A stretch of 64,000 nt of DNA from Campylobacterota bacterium (lineage in GTDB: Bacteria; Campylobacterota; Campylobacteria; Campylobacterales; Sulfurimonadaceae), in the NCBI GenBank assembly GCA_040752835.1, contig JBFMGG010000007.1:434001-498000 (forward strand), written 5' to 3'. Positions 1 to 8,261 of the stretch are shown piece by piece. The notes under the pieces are model-generated. The model was given only the letters and a program-made list of their open reading frames with translations. It searched no databases and was not told the DNA's origin. Within the stretch, counting starts at the first letter, position 1; each line of letters opens with the position of its first letter. A program made the translations under genes and the position numbers.

Positions 1-228
1 TCGCAGGTGGGGCTTGCGGGATCGACCACGTTGGGGCGCAACGTCGTGATGGGTGGCCAGAGCGCGACGGCCGGACACCTGAGCATTGCCCCCTTTACAA
101 CCCTGGCTGCCCGTGCCGGAGTAACAAAAAATGTTGCAAAAAGTGGCGTTTACAGCGGCTTTCCGCTCATGGAGCATAAATTGTGGCTGAAACTGCAGGC
201 AAAATTGGCTAAAATGATCGAATCCTAA
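1..228 (+). CDS. lpxD: LpxD, UDP-3-O-acylglucosamine N-acyltransferase (C-terminal part)
   Basis: Only the last 75 codons lie in the window, open from base 1 in frame 1. They encode glycine- and hydrophobic-rich hexapeptide repeats of a left-handed beta helix, with the LpxD-type run VVMGGQSATAGH (about residues 15-26 here) followed by a helical tail ending KLAKMIES. LpxD adds the second acyl chain to UDP-glucosamine in lipid A synthesis, in the cytoplasm. The catalytic histidine region lies upstream of the window, so activity cannot be judged. A lysozyme-fold gene follows after 17 bases and could share the transcript. Another hexapeptide acyltransferase is possible, but the GGQ motif favours LpxD. 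Confidence 0.8.
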   Translation, partial: SQVGLAGSTTLGRNVVMGGQSATAGHLSIAPFTTLAARAGVTKNVAKSGVYSGFPLMEHKLWLKLQAKLAKMIES

Positions 229-245
229 AGTCGGAGGAATCGCGG

Positions 246-788
246 ATGAAGAGATGGATGGCAGGGATTGTGATGAGTGCGGCATTGCTCAATGCCGCCG
301 ACGCCCCGGGTGAATTCCGGATGCCCGACATCGTTCTCGATGCGATCAAACACTGCGAATGCCTTCAGGAAAACGGGGCGTGCAATCCGCACGTCATCCG
401 GATCAACGCGATCGAAGACGCCCAGCGTGCGGCAGCAGCGGGATTCGCCGTCAACGGCCATCTGATCCGCTGCGGTTCGACGCAGGAGTGCGCGATGCAG
501 GCTCAGGCGCTGATTGAGGGAGGAATCACGAACCTCGACCTCGGGCCTTACCAGATCAATTACAAATACCATCCCAACCCTTTCGTCCACGAATATTTCG
601 ACGAGCCGACGGCCCGTGAAAAGGCTAACGGCATCCTGACGCGACTGGTCAAAAGTTTCGGCTATTCTTGGGAAACGCTCGGCCGCTACCACCACGCCCC
701 CACCGATCCGGCGCGCAATGCCCGCTACTACCGCAAAATGTACGCCTATATCTACGGCAACGGCTTCAAAGGCGAAGGGACCGATTGA
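246..788 (+). CDS. Secreted lysozyme-fold (SLT-like) protein
   Basis: A 180-residue protein starting behind GGAGGA, with an N-terminal signal peptide (about residues 1-20, cleavage near ALLNAADA). Residues 96-105 (NLDLGPYQIN) match the second conserved block of lytic transglycosylases and VirB1-like lysozymes, and GRYHHAP (146-152) resembles the later active-site wall. The usual catalytic Glu-Ser pair is not obvious: the corresponding stretch is HCECLQENGACNP (36-48), where E38 or E42 could serve. Five cysteines (37, 39, 46, 76, 82) suggest disulfides in the periplasm. A role in peptidoglycan cleavage is inferred from fold only; it might be inactive or a specialised muramidase. Confidence 0.6.
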   Translation: MKRWMAGIVMSAALLNAADAPGEFRMPDIVLDAIKHCECLQENGACNPHVIRINAIEDAQRAAAAGFAVNGHLIRCGSTQECAMQAQALIEGGITNLDLGPYQINYKYHPNPFVHEYFDEPTAREKANGILTRLVKSFGYSWETLGRYHHAPTDPARNARYYRKMYAYIYGNGFKGEGTD

Positions 789-800
789 ATTTAAGGTTGC

Positions 801-820
801 TTTAGCCAAAATCGGCTAAA
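801..820. promoter_or_regulatory. 7-bp inverted repeat between 246-788 and the small gene at 855
   Basis: TTTAGCC (801-807) and GGCTAAA (814-820) form perfect arms around a 6-base loop. It lies 13 bases after the upstream stop codon. No T-run follows, so an intrinsic terminator is doubtful; an operator for the gene at 855 is equally possible. Confidence 0.35.
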
Positions 821-854
821 CTCTTTCCCATATCATTATCGATTAGGAGATTGT

Positions 855-1076
855 ATGAGCTCAGGTGCAACGATTATCAGTGAAATTCCTCTCGACGGTA
901 CGAAAAAAGGGGTCATCAGTATCAGTAAAATCGATGAACCTTACGGTGAGGGGAGCGACAGCGTCGCAAGTATCGGAGTATCGCTCTCGGGTGATGCCAA
1001 AAACCCCGAATGGAAAGTTCACATCCCAATGGGAAACATCGACGCCGTCGTAGACGCATTGAAAAGTATTAAATGA
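855..1076 (+). CDS. Small conserved-looking cytoplasmic protein, function unknown
   Basis: 73 residues, start behind AGGAG at 846-850. There is no signal peptide or membrane segment. The composition is beta-rich and polar, with alternating hydrophobics (GVISISKI, ASIGVSLSG, WKVHIPMG) and a short C-terminal helix IDAVVDALKSIK, which suggests a compact alpha/beta fold. I do not recognise the family. It stands alone, with an inverted repeat upstream and a bidirectional terminator downstream, so it is probably monocistronic. Normal codon use and a good ribosome site make it likely real. Confidence 0.7.
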   Translation: MSSGATIISEIPLDGTKKGVISISKIDEPYGEGSDSVASIGVSLSGDAKNPEWKVHIPMGNIDAVVDALKSIK

Positions 1077-1084
1077 TTTAGAAG

Positions 1085-1106
1085 TCCCCGCTATTTCGTG
1101 CGGGGA
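1085..1106. terminator. Hairpin between convergent genes
   Basis: TCCCCGC (1085-1091) pairs with GCGGGGA (1100-1106) over an 8-base loop. It sits between the stop of the 855 gene and the stop of aspC on the other strand, and T/A-rich sequence lies on the right side. Probably serves both transcripts. Confidence 0.55.
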
Positions 1107-1122
1107 ATGTGAAAGAAAAAAG

Positions 1123-2289
1123 TTATTTTTTGGATGCGACAAACGTCGCGATACGTTTGATCCCTTCACGAATGCTTTCGATATCGGTCGCAAAACTGAA
1201 GCGGAAGTACCCCTCAGAACCGAACCCTACGCCCGGAACGACGGCGACCCCCTGATCTTCCAGCAGCTCTTTACAAAACTGCATCGAATCGTTGCTCACT
1301 TCTTTGATGTTGACGAACAGGTAAAAGGCTCCGGCAGGAGAGAGGACGCTGAGACCGTCAACCTCGTTGAAGAGTTTGACCGCTTCGTCGCGCCGCGCTT
1401 TGAACTGAACGCGCATCGCTTCGATGTCGGCGTCCGCTTCGCCGTTGAGGCCGACGATCGCCGCTTTTTGCGTAATGCTGTTGATGTTCGAAGTGCTCTG
1501 GCTCTGGAGTTTTTTCGTCGCCTGGATGATTTCGGTATTGGCCGCGGCCATGTACCCGAAACGCCATCCCGTCATCGCGACCGATTTGGAGAGGCCGTTG
1601 ATCGTGACGGTGCGTTTGAACATATCGTCGCTGACTGCCGCGGCCGAGGTGAACTCGCCGTCGTAGATCAGTTTTTCGTACATTTCGTCGCTGGCGACGA
1701 TGACATCGGTCCCTTCGAGCACTTTGCCCAGGGCAACGAGTTCCTCACGCGTATAGACCGCACCCGTCGGATTCGAAGGAGAGGTGAGGATCAGCATTTT
1801 TGTTTTCGGCGTCAATGCCGCTTTGAGTTGCTCGGGGGTGATTTTGAACCCGCTCGCATCGTCGGTCATGATCTCGACGACGCTTCCGCCGCAGTACATA
1901 ACCAGTTCGGGGTAGGTGACCCAGTAGGGAGCGGGAATGATGACTTCGTCGCCGGCTTGGATCGTACAGGCAAAGAGGTTGTAAAGAGAGTGTTTCGCTC
2001 CGTTGTTGACGATGATCTGATTGGGTTTATATTCCAGGGCGTTGTCCCGTTTGAGCTTGAGGGCAACGGCGGCTTTGAGTTCGGGGATCCCGTCTACGGC
2101 GGTGTATTTCGTAAAGCCGTCGTTGATCGCTTTGATGGCGGCGTCTTTGATCACCTGCGGGGTGTCGAAATCGGGTTCGCCGGCAGAGAAACTGAGGATA
2201 TTTTTCCCCTGAGCTTTGAGTTCTTGTGCTAAGGTTGAAATTGCGATGGTAATCGATTCGGAGAGTGTGTTGACGCGATCGGTTAACAT
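1123..2289 (-). CDS. aspC: Aspartate aminotransferase, class I
   Basis: 388 residues, full length for a class I PLP aminotransferase of the Ib (Thermus-like) subgroup. Visible landmarks are SAGEPDF (35-41) for substrate binding, SPSNPTG (170-176), the pyridine-contacting D201 with Y204, and the Schiff-base lysine K235 in NGLSKSVAMTGWRFG. It exchanges amino groups between aspartate and 2-oxoglutarate in the cytoplasm, feeding amino-acid synthesis; prephenate or other substrates cannot be excluded. A diguanylate cyclase gene lies upstream on the same strand, 134 bases away, so it probably has its own promoter. The start is the only Met before the conserved N-terminal helix. Confidence 0.9.
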   Translation of the reverse strand: MLTDRVNTLSESITIAISTLAQELKAQGKNILSFSAGEPDFDTPQVIKDAAIKAINDGFTKYTAVDGIPELKAAVALKLKRDNALEYKPNQIIVNNGAKHSLYNLFACTIQAGDEVIIPAPYWVTYPELVMYCGGSVVEIMTDDASGFKITPEQLKAALTPKTKMLILTSPSNPTGAVYTREELVALGKVLEGTDVIVASDEMYEKLIYDGEFTSAAAVSDDMFKRTVTINGLSKSVAMTGWRFGYMAAANTEIIQATKKLQSQSTSNINSITQKAAIVGLNGEADADIEAMRVQFKARRDEAVKLFNEVDGLSVLSPAGAFYLFVNIKEVSNDSMQFCKELLEDQGVAVVPGVGFGSEGYFRFSFATDIESIREGIKRIATFVASKK

Positions 2290-2423
2290 GGGAAGGCCCT
2301 TATAAAAAATTTTGAAATTGTAGCATGGATAGGATTAAATTTTTGTCTTTGTAAAGAGAATAATCCGGCAGGGTGTAACGAACCGAAACCCGACCGTCCG
2401 TGAAGGAGTCGTAGGGTTACACT

Positions 2424-3374
2424 TTACTCTTGGGGCTTGGGGGTGTCGAAAACGACAGTGCAGTTTTTGCGGGCTTTTTTGGCGCGGTAGAGGGCATCGT
2501 CGGCACGCTCGATCAGGGTATCGTGAGTATCGCCGTGGCGGTGGAGCGTTACCCCGATACTGACGGTGACGTGAATGGTTTTCCCCGCATAGATCAGATG
2601 ACTGTGTTCGATTTTCGAGCGGATTTTATCGGCGATCGGAAACGCCTGATCCAGATCGCAGCGGTTGAGGATGACCGCAAACTCCTCGCCGCCGTAGCGA
2701 TAGACCTTGTCCCCCGAACGGATGATCGATTTGATGCTCTGCGCAAGGAAGTAGAGGACTTTGTCCCCTGCAAGATGGCCGTATTCGTCGTTGAGAAGCT
2801 TGAAATTGTCGGCATCGATCATCATCAAAACAATAGGAAGCTGTTTGTCTTTGCCCGCTTCGATGATCCGGCCCAGATCGTCGATAAATGCGCGGCGGTT
2901 TCCCACCTGGGTGAGGGTATCGGTCGTGAGGCTTTCGACGGCGTTTTTGAGTTCGGCACTCAGGGCATCGATTTTTTGCTGTGCCTTTTTCAGCTCTTGT
3001 GTCATATTCTGGCCCAGTTCGCTGAGCCCTTCGACGAAAGTGACGCACCGCTCCAGGTGATTCCCCGCGACGTTTTTAAGGTACTGTTCCTGCAGCTCCG
3101 CGACGTGGGAGATATCCGAATGGGTTTCGGCAAAAGCGTTGAGCGAGCGATGGGCGATGTCAAGATAGCGGCTCAGCCCTTCGTGGTTTTCGTCGGTGGA
3201 GGTTTCGTCGGGTTTATGGTTTTTGAGGAGATTCTTATCGGCCTCTTGAACAAATATGGCGTCAAAATGCTTTTTATAATGGGAGGGATAGGGCGGGATG
3301 TGCTGTTCGCGCAACGCTTCTATCGTCCGGTCGTGGATGGCGAATATTTTTTCGTATACGGTCTTTTTGCCCAT
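2424..3374 (-). CDS. Diguanylate cyclase, soluble GGDEF protein
   Basis: 316 residues with no membrane segment. Residues 1-110 form a helical region of unknown type, 110-150 a likely coiled coil, and about 152-310 a GGDEF domain. The active-site loop GGEEF (228-232) is intact, as is the metal-binding DADNFKLLND (187-196). The inhibitory I-site RxxD (RSGD, 219-222) sits five residues before GGEEF, so product inhibition is expected. It should condense two GTP to cyclic di-GMP. The N-terminus starts MGKKTVYEKIFAIHD and has no recognisable sensor domain. A minus-strand TATAAT at 3460-3465 could drive it. Confidence 0.88.
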   Translation of the reverse strand: MGKKTVYEKIFAIHDRTIEALREQHIPPYPSHYKKHFDAIFVQEADKNLLKNHKPDETSTDENHEGLSRYLDIAHRSLNAFAETHSDISHVAELQEQYLKNVAGNHLERCVTFVEGLSELGQNMTQELKKAQQKIDALSAELKNAVESLTTDTLTQVGNRRAFIDDLGRIIEAGKDKQLPIVLMMIDADNFKLLNDEYGHLAGDKVLYFLAQSIKSIIRSGDKVYRYGGEEFAVILNRCDLDQAFPIADKIRSKIEHSHLIYAGKTIHVTVSIGVTLHRHGDTHDTLIERADDALYRAKKARKNCTVVFDTPKPQE

Positions 3375-3459
3375 GCTGGTTTGCTCTTGAATGTAATGTG
3401 TCGGTAAATCGTCGGGGATGATTGTAGCATGTTCGCCGATGCATTTGTAGCGTGTTTGA

Positions 3460-3465
3460 ATTATA
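3460..3465 (-). promoter_or_regulatory. -10 box upstream of the 2424-3374 cyclase gene
   Basis: The minus strand reads TATAAT here, about 85 bases before the start codon. A TTGTAA lies 20 bases further upstream, too far for an ideal -35. Campylobacterotan sigma-70 promoters often lack a -35. Confidence 0.4.
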
Positions 3466-3592
3466 AGTCGCAGAAATAAGCCAATTTACAATTACGGGAT
3501 AACAAGAATGCCTCAAGGTACAACGCTATTACGCGGTATTCAATGCGCAATCGTAAATTCTAATGGTTTCTGTTAGGGTGTCAAACACCCGT

Positions 3593-3919
3593 TTACAGGA
3601 GAATGTAGCCGATTTTAGGTATTGAGCGGATGGGGAGCCCCGGGATCTTTCTGCGCAGATTGCTGACGATGATTTTAAGGGCATTTCGGCTTTTGTTTTC
3701 AGACGAAAGGAAAGCGTATTCAAGTGTTTCGTAGAGCAGCGTTTCGCCGCGGTAATAGAGCAACAGTTCCAGTACGGTGATTTCGGAATGGGAGAGAAAA
3801 ACACGTTTGTCTCCGTCGACGACCAGTTTTCCTTTTGTATCGTAATACGTATCTTGATGAAGGGATATTCGGTGGAAATGGGGTTGATGGCGCTGCATGG
3901 TTGCCTCATTCTGATACAA
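3593..3919 (-). CDS. Orphan winged-helix DNA-binding protein (OmpR/PhoB effector type)
   Basis: 108 residues (or 101 from the Met at 3898). The pattern of residues 20-108 fits the C-terminal DNA-binding domain of OmpR/PhoB regulators: beta strands (YYDTKGKLVV), LSHSEITVLELLLYYRGE as the alpha1-alpha2 region, NALKIIVSNLRRKI as the recognition helix, and the wing hairpin RSIPKIGYIL. No receiver domain precedes it, so control must come from another partner, expression level or a cognate sensor. It is divergent from the membrane GGDEF gene at 4055, sharing a 135-base A+T-rich region. A decayed response regulator is possible, but the remaining domain is intact. Confidence 0.7.
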   Translation of the reverse strand: MYQNEATMQRHQPHFHRISLHQDTYYDTKGKLVVDGDKRVFLSHSEITVLELLLYYRGETLLYETLEYAFLSSENKSRNALKIIVSNLRRKIPGLPIRSIPKIGYILL

Positions 3920-3996
3920 TGGATAAATCCATGATAAAGAATAAAATATTAAATAAAAATTAAGTCTATCAAAACAATTTACAAACTCTAATCGAT

Positions 3997-4002
3997 TATA
4001 AT
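3997..4002 (+). promoter_or_regulatory. -10 box for the membrane GGDEF gene at 4055
   Basis: TATAAT lies 52 bases before the ATG within a very A+T-rich divergent region. No convincing -35 is seen. Confidence 0.45.
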
Positions 4003-4054
4003 TTCTCTGAATGTTGCATTCTCCCTAACCTATAACCAGAAGATATACCGTATC

Positions 4055-5605
4055 ATGAAAGAAAAAATCCGCAGGATTCTGCCCTATATCATTGCCGCCA
4101 TCGGCCTGTATCTGTTTTTGATCGTCATGGTCAGCCTTTTTTTCCTCGATCGGTACGAACGAGAAAAAAAACTCTATCTCCAAAAACGGCTCGAGACCGC
4201 ATCGGTTGAAATCGAAACGCTGAAGCTGACCTACGACACCATCGCGCGGACGATGTTCGATTCGTCGATCAACACCCCCTGCGTTACCGAAATGATGGCC
4301 CGCGCCGCGGACGGGGACGATGAGCAAAAAGAGCGGATACGCCATCAGCTTCACGGCCATTTTAGCCGTTTGTACCGATCGCTCGAAGAACACAATGTCC
4401 GCCAGCTCCATTTTCACCTGCCCGGTTCGGTCAGTTTTCTGCGGTTTCACCGCCCCGAAAAATTCGGAGACTCGTTGCAGGGTATACGACCGGCGATTGA
4501 TGCGGTAAACCGCACGCGCCGAAGCGTCAGCGGATTCGAGGAAGGGCGTATCTTTAACGGATTCCGCCATGTATTTCCGCTGTTTCATGAAGGTCGGTTC
4601 GTAGGGACGGTCGAACTGTCGTATTCTTTTGATGCGATCAAACGGTTGGCCCAAAACCTCTATCCGGCGTATTACACACTGATCTTGCGCCGTAGTGTCG
4701 TGGAAAACAAAGTTTTCAGCGATGAACGCTCCAATTATTCAACTTCGGCGTTAAGCCCTGATTATCTTGTCGACAACCGACTTCATGAGAGGGGGCGCTA
4801 TCTGTTTACCAAAGAGTGGCTCAGCCGCCTCAATGCCGTGTTTTCAGAGTCCTTTGAAGATTTTGAAGATCAGCGTACACCCCGTATCATCCCCGCGGTT
4901 TTGGACGGTAAAGGGTACCTGATGCTGCTAAACCCGCTGGAGAGTTTTGACCGTAAGCACGTCGGGTACATCGTTGCGTATCTGCCGGACCAGCATCTGA
5001 TCAATCTGGAAAGCAACTTCAAAACGGTCATCATGTTTGCCCTGATCCTAGGCGTCCCGCCGACAGTGATGATCGTCTATTTCCTATACCGGCTTCGTCA
5101 GCACCACAAGCTGTTGATCCGTCACGCCAATACCGACCGGCTGACGCGGATTGCCAACCGTGCATCACTGCTGTACCAAATCGGTTTCATGATCAAAAAC
5201 GCGCGTCGGGGACGTACGCCGTTATCGGTAATCTTTTTCGACATTGATCATTTCAAGCAGATCAACGACGCACACGGCCACCGGATGGGGGATAAGGCGC
5301 TCGTCGATGTCAGCACTCTCGTAAAAAAGCGGATTCGTGAAAGCGATATCGTCGGCCGGTGGGGTGGGGAAGAGTTTATCATTCTGCTTCCGCATACGAA
5401 ATTACACGATGCGATCATGCTGGCCGATGAGATTCGGATACTCATCGGCGCCTATCCGTTCGAACACGGCTACATGAGCTGCAGTTTCGGCGTTGCCGAA
5501 CTCGAAGAAGACGATACCGAAGAAACCCTCATCAACCGGGCCGATGCGATGCTCTACCAGGCCAAAGAACAGGGACGAAACCGCGTCTGCCCCGCGCTGG
5601 AGTAA
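4055..5605 (+). CDS. Membrane-bound diguanylate cyclase with periplasmic sensor
   Basis: 516 residues. Membrane segments at about 10-31 and 324-346 enclose a periplasmic region of roughly 290 residues that looks like a Cache-related (double sensory) domain: a long helix (LETASVEIETLKLTYD) followed by mixed alpha/beta, with VFPLFHEGRFVGTVELSY at 173-190 typical of the membrane-distal strand pair. A GGDEF domain follows (about 355-515) with metal site DIDHFKQIND, I-site RESD (428-431) and active-site GGEEF (437-441). It should make cyclic di-GMP in response to an external ligand that cannot be deduced. It is divergent from the orphan winged-helix gene, and the mscS-type gene follows 58 bases downstream with its own -10. 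Confidence 0.88.
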   Translation: MKEKIRRILPYIIAAIGLYLFLIVMVSLFFLDRYEREKKLYLQKRLETASVEIETLKLTYDTIARTMFDSSINTPCVTEMMARAADGDDEQKERIRHQLHGHFSRLYRSLEEHNVRQLHFHLPGSVSFLRFHRPEKFGDSLQGIRPAIDAVNRTRRSVSGFEEGRIFNGFRHVFPLFHEGRFVGTVELSYSFDAIKRLAQNLYPAYYTLILRRSVVENKVFSDERSNYSTSALSPDYLVDNRLHERGRYLFTKEWLSRLNAVFSESFEDFEDQRTPRIIPAVLDGKGYLMLLNPLESFDRKHVGYIVAYLPDQHLINLESNFKTVIMFALILGVPPTVMIVYFLYRLRQHHKLLIRHANTDRLTRIANRASLLYQIGFMIKNARRGRTPLSVIFFDIDHFKQINDAHGHRMGDKALVDVSTLVKKRIRESDIVGRWGGEEFIILLPHTKLHDAIMLADEIRILIGAYPFEHGYMSCSFGVAELEEDDTEETLINRADAMLYQAKEQGRNRVCPALE

Positions 5606-5628
5606 AGAGCGGGACAGAGATTTCGGTG

Positions 5629-5634
5629 TATAAT
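5629..5634 (+). promoter_or_regulatory. -10 box for the mechanosensitive channel gene
   Basis: TATAAT preceded by TG (GTGTATAAT), an extended -10, 30 bases before the ATG at 5664. A GAGGAG ribosome site follows. Confidence 0.55.
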
Positions 5635-5663
5635 CGCTCATTGTCATTAGTGAGGAGCGGGGC

Positions 5664-6488
5664 ATGGACCGGGAGTTGGCGTTTATCCAGCAGTTTTATC
5701 TCAGAACAATTGATTTTCTGGCGAATTACAGTTTTCAGATCATCGGGGCGGTCATTATCGTTCTGCTCGGATGGTTTTTATCCAAATACATCTATCGGGT
5801 ACTGATCCGTTTTTTTGGAAATCACGATTTCGATCCGACGCTTGGAAAGTTTGCCGCAAACATCGCCAGGCTGCTGGTTTTCGGTGCGATGGTCGTAGTG
5901 GCCATCGGTAAACTCGGGATCTCGATTGCTCCGTTTGTCGCCGCCGTAGGGGCAGTTTTCCTTACCGCAGGACTCGCGATTCAGGGAAGTGTGGCCAACT
6001 ATGCCGCCGGTATCTCGCTCATCATTACCCGGCCTTTCCGGATCGGGGATACGATTCTCGTCAACAACGTTTACGGCGAAGTCGAAGAGATCAAACTTGC
6101 CTACACGACTCTGAGAACCGAAGACGAAGAACTTATTACCGTTCCGAATAAAAACATGATCGGCGAGGTGATCGTCAACTCATCGAACTATCGCATCGTC
6201 GAATCGCGGGTCGGCATCGCGTATGCGGATGATGCCGAAAAAGTGATCGCTCTGATCAAAAGCGTCATCGGCGCGTGCGATTTCGTCTCGACCGAACATG
6301 CCGCGATCGTAGGAATCGAAAGTTTCGGGGATAGCGCGCTGGTTATCGGGATGCGTTACTGGGTTCCGACCCGCAATTTTTTCAGGTTCCAGTACGAAGT
6401 CAATCTTCTGGTTTACAATGCGCTGCGGCGGGAGGGGATTACGATTCCCTTCCCGCAAAGGGAAATCGCGATCGTACGGAGTGTTTAG
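5664..6488 (+). CDS. mscS: Small-conductance mechanosensitive channel, MscS type
   Basis: 274 residues, close to the minimal MscS length. Membrane helices lie at about 24-44, 63-83 and 88-118. The third is Gly/Ala-rich (GAVFLTAGLAIQGSVANYAA) and forms the pore, and the signature RPFRIGDTI (123-131) opens the cytoplasmic beta domain, followed by the alpha/beta domain to the C-terminus. The channel opens on membrane tension and releases solutes on osmotic downshock; it acts as a heptamer in the inner membrane. It has its own extended -10 promoter. The stop codon overlaps by 4 bases the 3' end of the convergent TPR gene. Confidence 0.9.
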   Translation: MDRELAFIQQFYLRTIDFLANYSFQIIGAVIIVLLGWFLSKYIYRVLIRFFGNHDFDPTLGKFAANIARLLVFGAMVVVAIGKLGISIAPFVAAVGAVFLTAGLAIQGSVANYAAGISLIITRPFRIGDTILVNNVYGEVEEIKLAYTTLRTEDEELITVPNKNMIGEVIVNSSNYRIVESRVGIAYADDAEKVIALIKSVIGACDFVSTEHAAIVGIESFGDSALVIGMRYWVPTRNFFRFQYEVNLLVYNALRREGITIPFPQREIAIVRSV

Positions 6489-7291
6489 GGAGCGGGGTGC
6501 TCAATCCGCTTCTGGAAAATGCGTTCCACCTCTTTTTGTTCGGTCGTTTTTACCCCAAGGCAAAAATCGTCAAATATGTTGATCTGGGTCGCGGCGGAAA
6601 ATTTGGTATCGATGTGACGCAAAACGATTTTGTTCTCTTCGAGCGAAACCTCGCCTGCGGCATTACTGGCAAGGGGGGGAATGGTGCATTTGTCGGCCTG
6701 ATAACCGTCTTTGCTCCATTTGCCGCTAAGCGTCTGACCGCTCATTTCGAGCTGGAACGTTTCCTTGATGCCAACGTGCACCGGCACTTTGCCTACAAGG
6801 CTGTAGGTAGATATGACGTCGTTGTCGTCGGGGGTTCGGCTGGAAATGAGCGTAATACGGTTGTCGGAGATTTCGAGTTTGAAATGCCGGCCGTAATTGT
6901 CGATCCACACGCCCGCCAATGCCGCAACTTTCTGGGCCTGTTCCATGCGGTATTCGAGCTTGATGATCTCGTCGCGGATTTTCGGCGCGTCATCGGCTTT
7001 GGGATTGAGATTGAGGTAATGCTGATAGCTGTCCATCGCCTCTTTGTAGCGGCCGAGTTTGGCCTGAACCGATCCGAGATTGTACCATGCCGCGGCAAGA
7101 TCGGGGGCGATTTGCGTCGCTTTGGCGAACTGTTCGGCGGCTCCGGCGAGCTCTTTTTCCGATTTGGCCATTTCGATGGCGGCGATACCGCGTATCAGAT
7201 AGCGCCGCCCCTCTTCGGATCGGTCGTCCGCGAGAGCGGCCCCCAGCAGAACTGCGGAGAGGAAAGCGGCTTTTAACGTCATAGTCATCAT
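6485..7291 (-). CDS. Secreted TPR protein with a novel two-cysteine C-terminal domain (paralog of 9126-10289)
   Basis: 268 residues from the Met at 7291, chosen because AAAGGA lies 5 bases upstream; longer in-frame starts lack a site. Residues 1-21 are a signal peptide (ALADD). Residues 30-95 hold a TPR pair (AAAWYNLGSVQAKLGRYKEA, 67-86). Residues about 125-260 form a beta-rich domain with two cysteines, C202 (KCTIP) and C244 (DDFCLGVK), in the same places as C210 and C253 of the paralog at 9126, suggesting a disulfide. I know no family for this domain. It is divergent from a FecR-domain gene with 85 bases between. Function unknown; a periplasmic scaffold or sensor is an inference. Confidence 0.75.
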   Translation of the reverse strand: MMTMTLKAAFLSAVLLGAALADDRSEEGRRYLIRGIAAIEMAKSEKELAGAAEQFAKATQIAPDLAAAWYNLGSVQAKLGRYKEAMDSYQHYLNLNPKADDAPKIRDEIIKLEYRMEQAQKVAALAGVWIDNYGRHFKLEISDNRITLISSRTPDDNDVISTYSLVGKVPVHVGIKETFQLEMSGQTLSGKWSKDGYQADKCTIPPLASNAAGEVSLEENKIVLRHIDTKFSAATQINIFDDFCLGVKTTEQKEVERIFQKRIEHPAP

Positions 7292-7376
7292 AGGTCCTTT
7301 GCGGAGTGTTGTCCGTTTTTCTGTTACTTTGGTTATTATACATATCTCAGAGTAAAATAGTTGCAAGGGCAGATCG

Positions 7377-8261
7377 ATGAAACGCTTTTGGATTGTAATG
7401 TTGTTGGCGGGTTGGATCGAAATCTCTTCGGCGGCCGAAGCGGGGGTGCAGGCATTGGTTTGGGCGCAGAAAGAGCGTGATGGTGCGATGGCCGCCGTTT
7501 CCTCCGCCGAAAAACGGCTGGAAGCGGCGCAAAGCGATCTGCGTGTCGCCCAAGCGGTCCAAAACGACCCTCAAACCGCTAAAGACCCCGATGCGTCGGC
7601 GGTTGCCCGCGAAGCGGTGAGGGTAAGTCATCAGGGTGTGCGGGAAGCGGAAGGGCTGCTGGAACGTGCCAGGGTTTTGTTGCGCAAAAAAGAGCACTTC
7701 CTCCGTTCGGTCCGTGAAGCCGCATCGTCCGGCAAAGGGAACGAGGGTATCTTCATCCCCACCGGCGGCGAAGTCAAACGTTCATGGAACGGCGTCGTTT
7801 CGGATGCCGACACGCCCGCGCTCCTACGAGCGGGAGAACGGGTCGATGTCGGCAGGGGCGGATCGGCGAAGCTTTTTGTAGCGGGCGGGGATGCCGAAGT
7901 GGATGTCGGCGAAAACAGCAGTTTTAGCGTAAACCGTGAAGGAGAGGGGGGATTTGAAGCACTACTTTCCGATGGGGTCGCCCATGTCAAGGCGAAGCTG
8001 AAGCACTATTTCGGCAAAAAGTTCGAAGTCAGAACCCCTGCGGCGGTATGCGCGGTTCGGGGAACCGAATTTACACTCAGCCACCATTCCTGGGGGAGCC
8101 GGATCGAAGTTTTCGAAGGGACGGTATCGGTACGCACACCTTCGTCCCAAACGGTGATCGAAGTGCATGCCGCTCAGGGGTGCGACATTCTGAACGACAA
8201 GGGGGTCCAGCCTCCCACAGCGTTGAAAGACCGGCAAGGCGGCGCCCATGATCCGCGCTAA
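7377..8261 (+). CDS. Secreted FecR-domain protein with coiled-coil N-terminal region
   Basis: 294 residues. A signal peptide spans about 1-20 (ISSAAEA). Residues 30-115 are Ala/Arg/Glu-rich helix, probably coiled coil. Residues about 128-275 form a FecR domain (PF04773 type): LLRAGERVDVG, a glycine-rich beta region, and FEVRTPAAVCAVRGTEF (216-232), the hallmark of FecR-like beta folds. Unlike classical FecR there is no anti-sigma cytoplasmic part, membrane anchor, ECF sigma gene or TonB receptor nearby, so it is more likely a cell-surface or periplasmic structural or sensing protein. C225 and C269 could pair. The next gene overlaps by 14 bases, so they are co-translated. Confidence 0.78.
   Translation: MKRFWIVMLLAGWIEISSAAEAGVQALVWAQKERDGAMAAVSSAEKRLEAAQSDLRVAQAVQNDPQTAKDPDASAVAREAVRVSHQGVREAEGLLERARVLLRKKEHFLRSVREAASSGKGNEGIFIPTGGEVKRSWNGVVSDADTPALLRAGERVDVGRGGSAKLFVAGGDAEVDVGENSSFSVNREGEGGFEALLSDGVAHVKAKLKHYFGKKFEVRTPAAVCAVRGTEFTLSHHSWGSRIEVFEGTVSVRTPSSQTVIEVHAAQGCDILNDKGVQPPTALKDRQGGAHDPR

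Noticed and set aside
1468-2232. 254-codon frame opposite aspC
   Set aside because: The aspC protein has complete motifs, so the opposite frame is a shadow.
2366-2422. GTGTAAC...GTTACAC arms with a long loop between aspC and the GGDEF gene
   Set aside because: A loop of about 40 bases makes a hairpin weak, and I could not show any consistent role.
2430-3407. 325-codon frame opposite the first cyclase gene
   Set aside because: Antisense to an intact GGDEF protein with all catalytic motifs.
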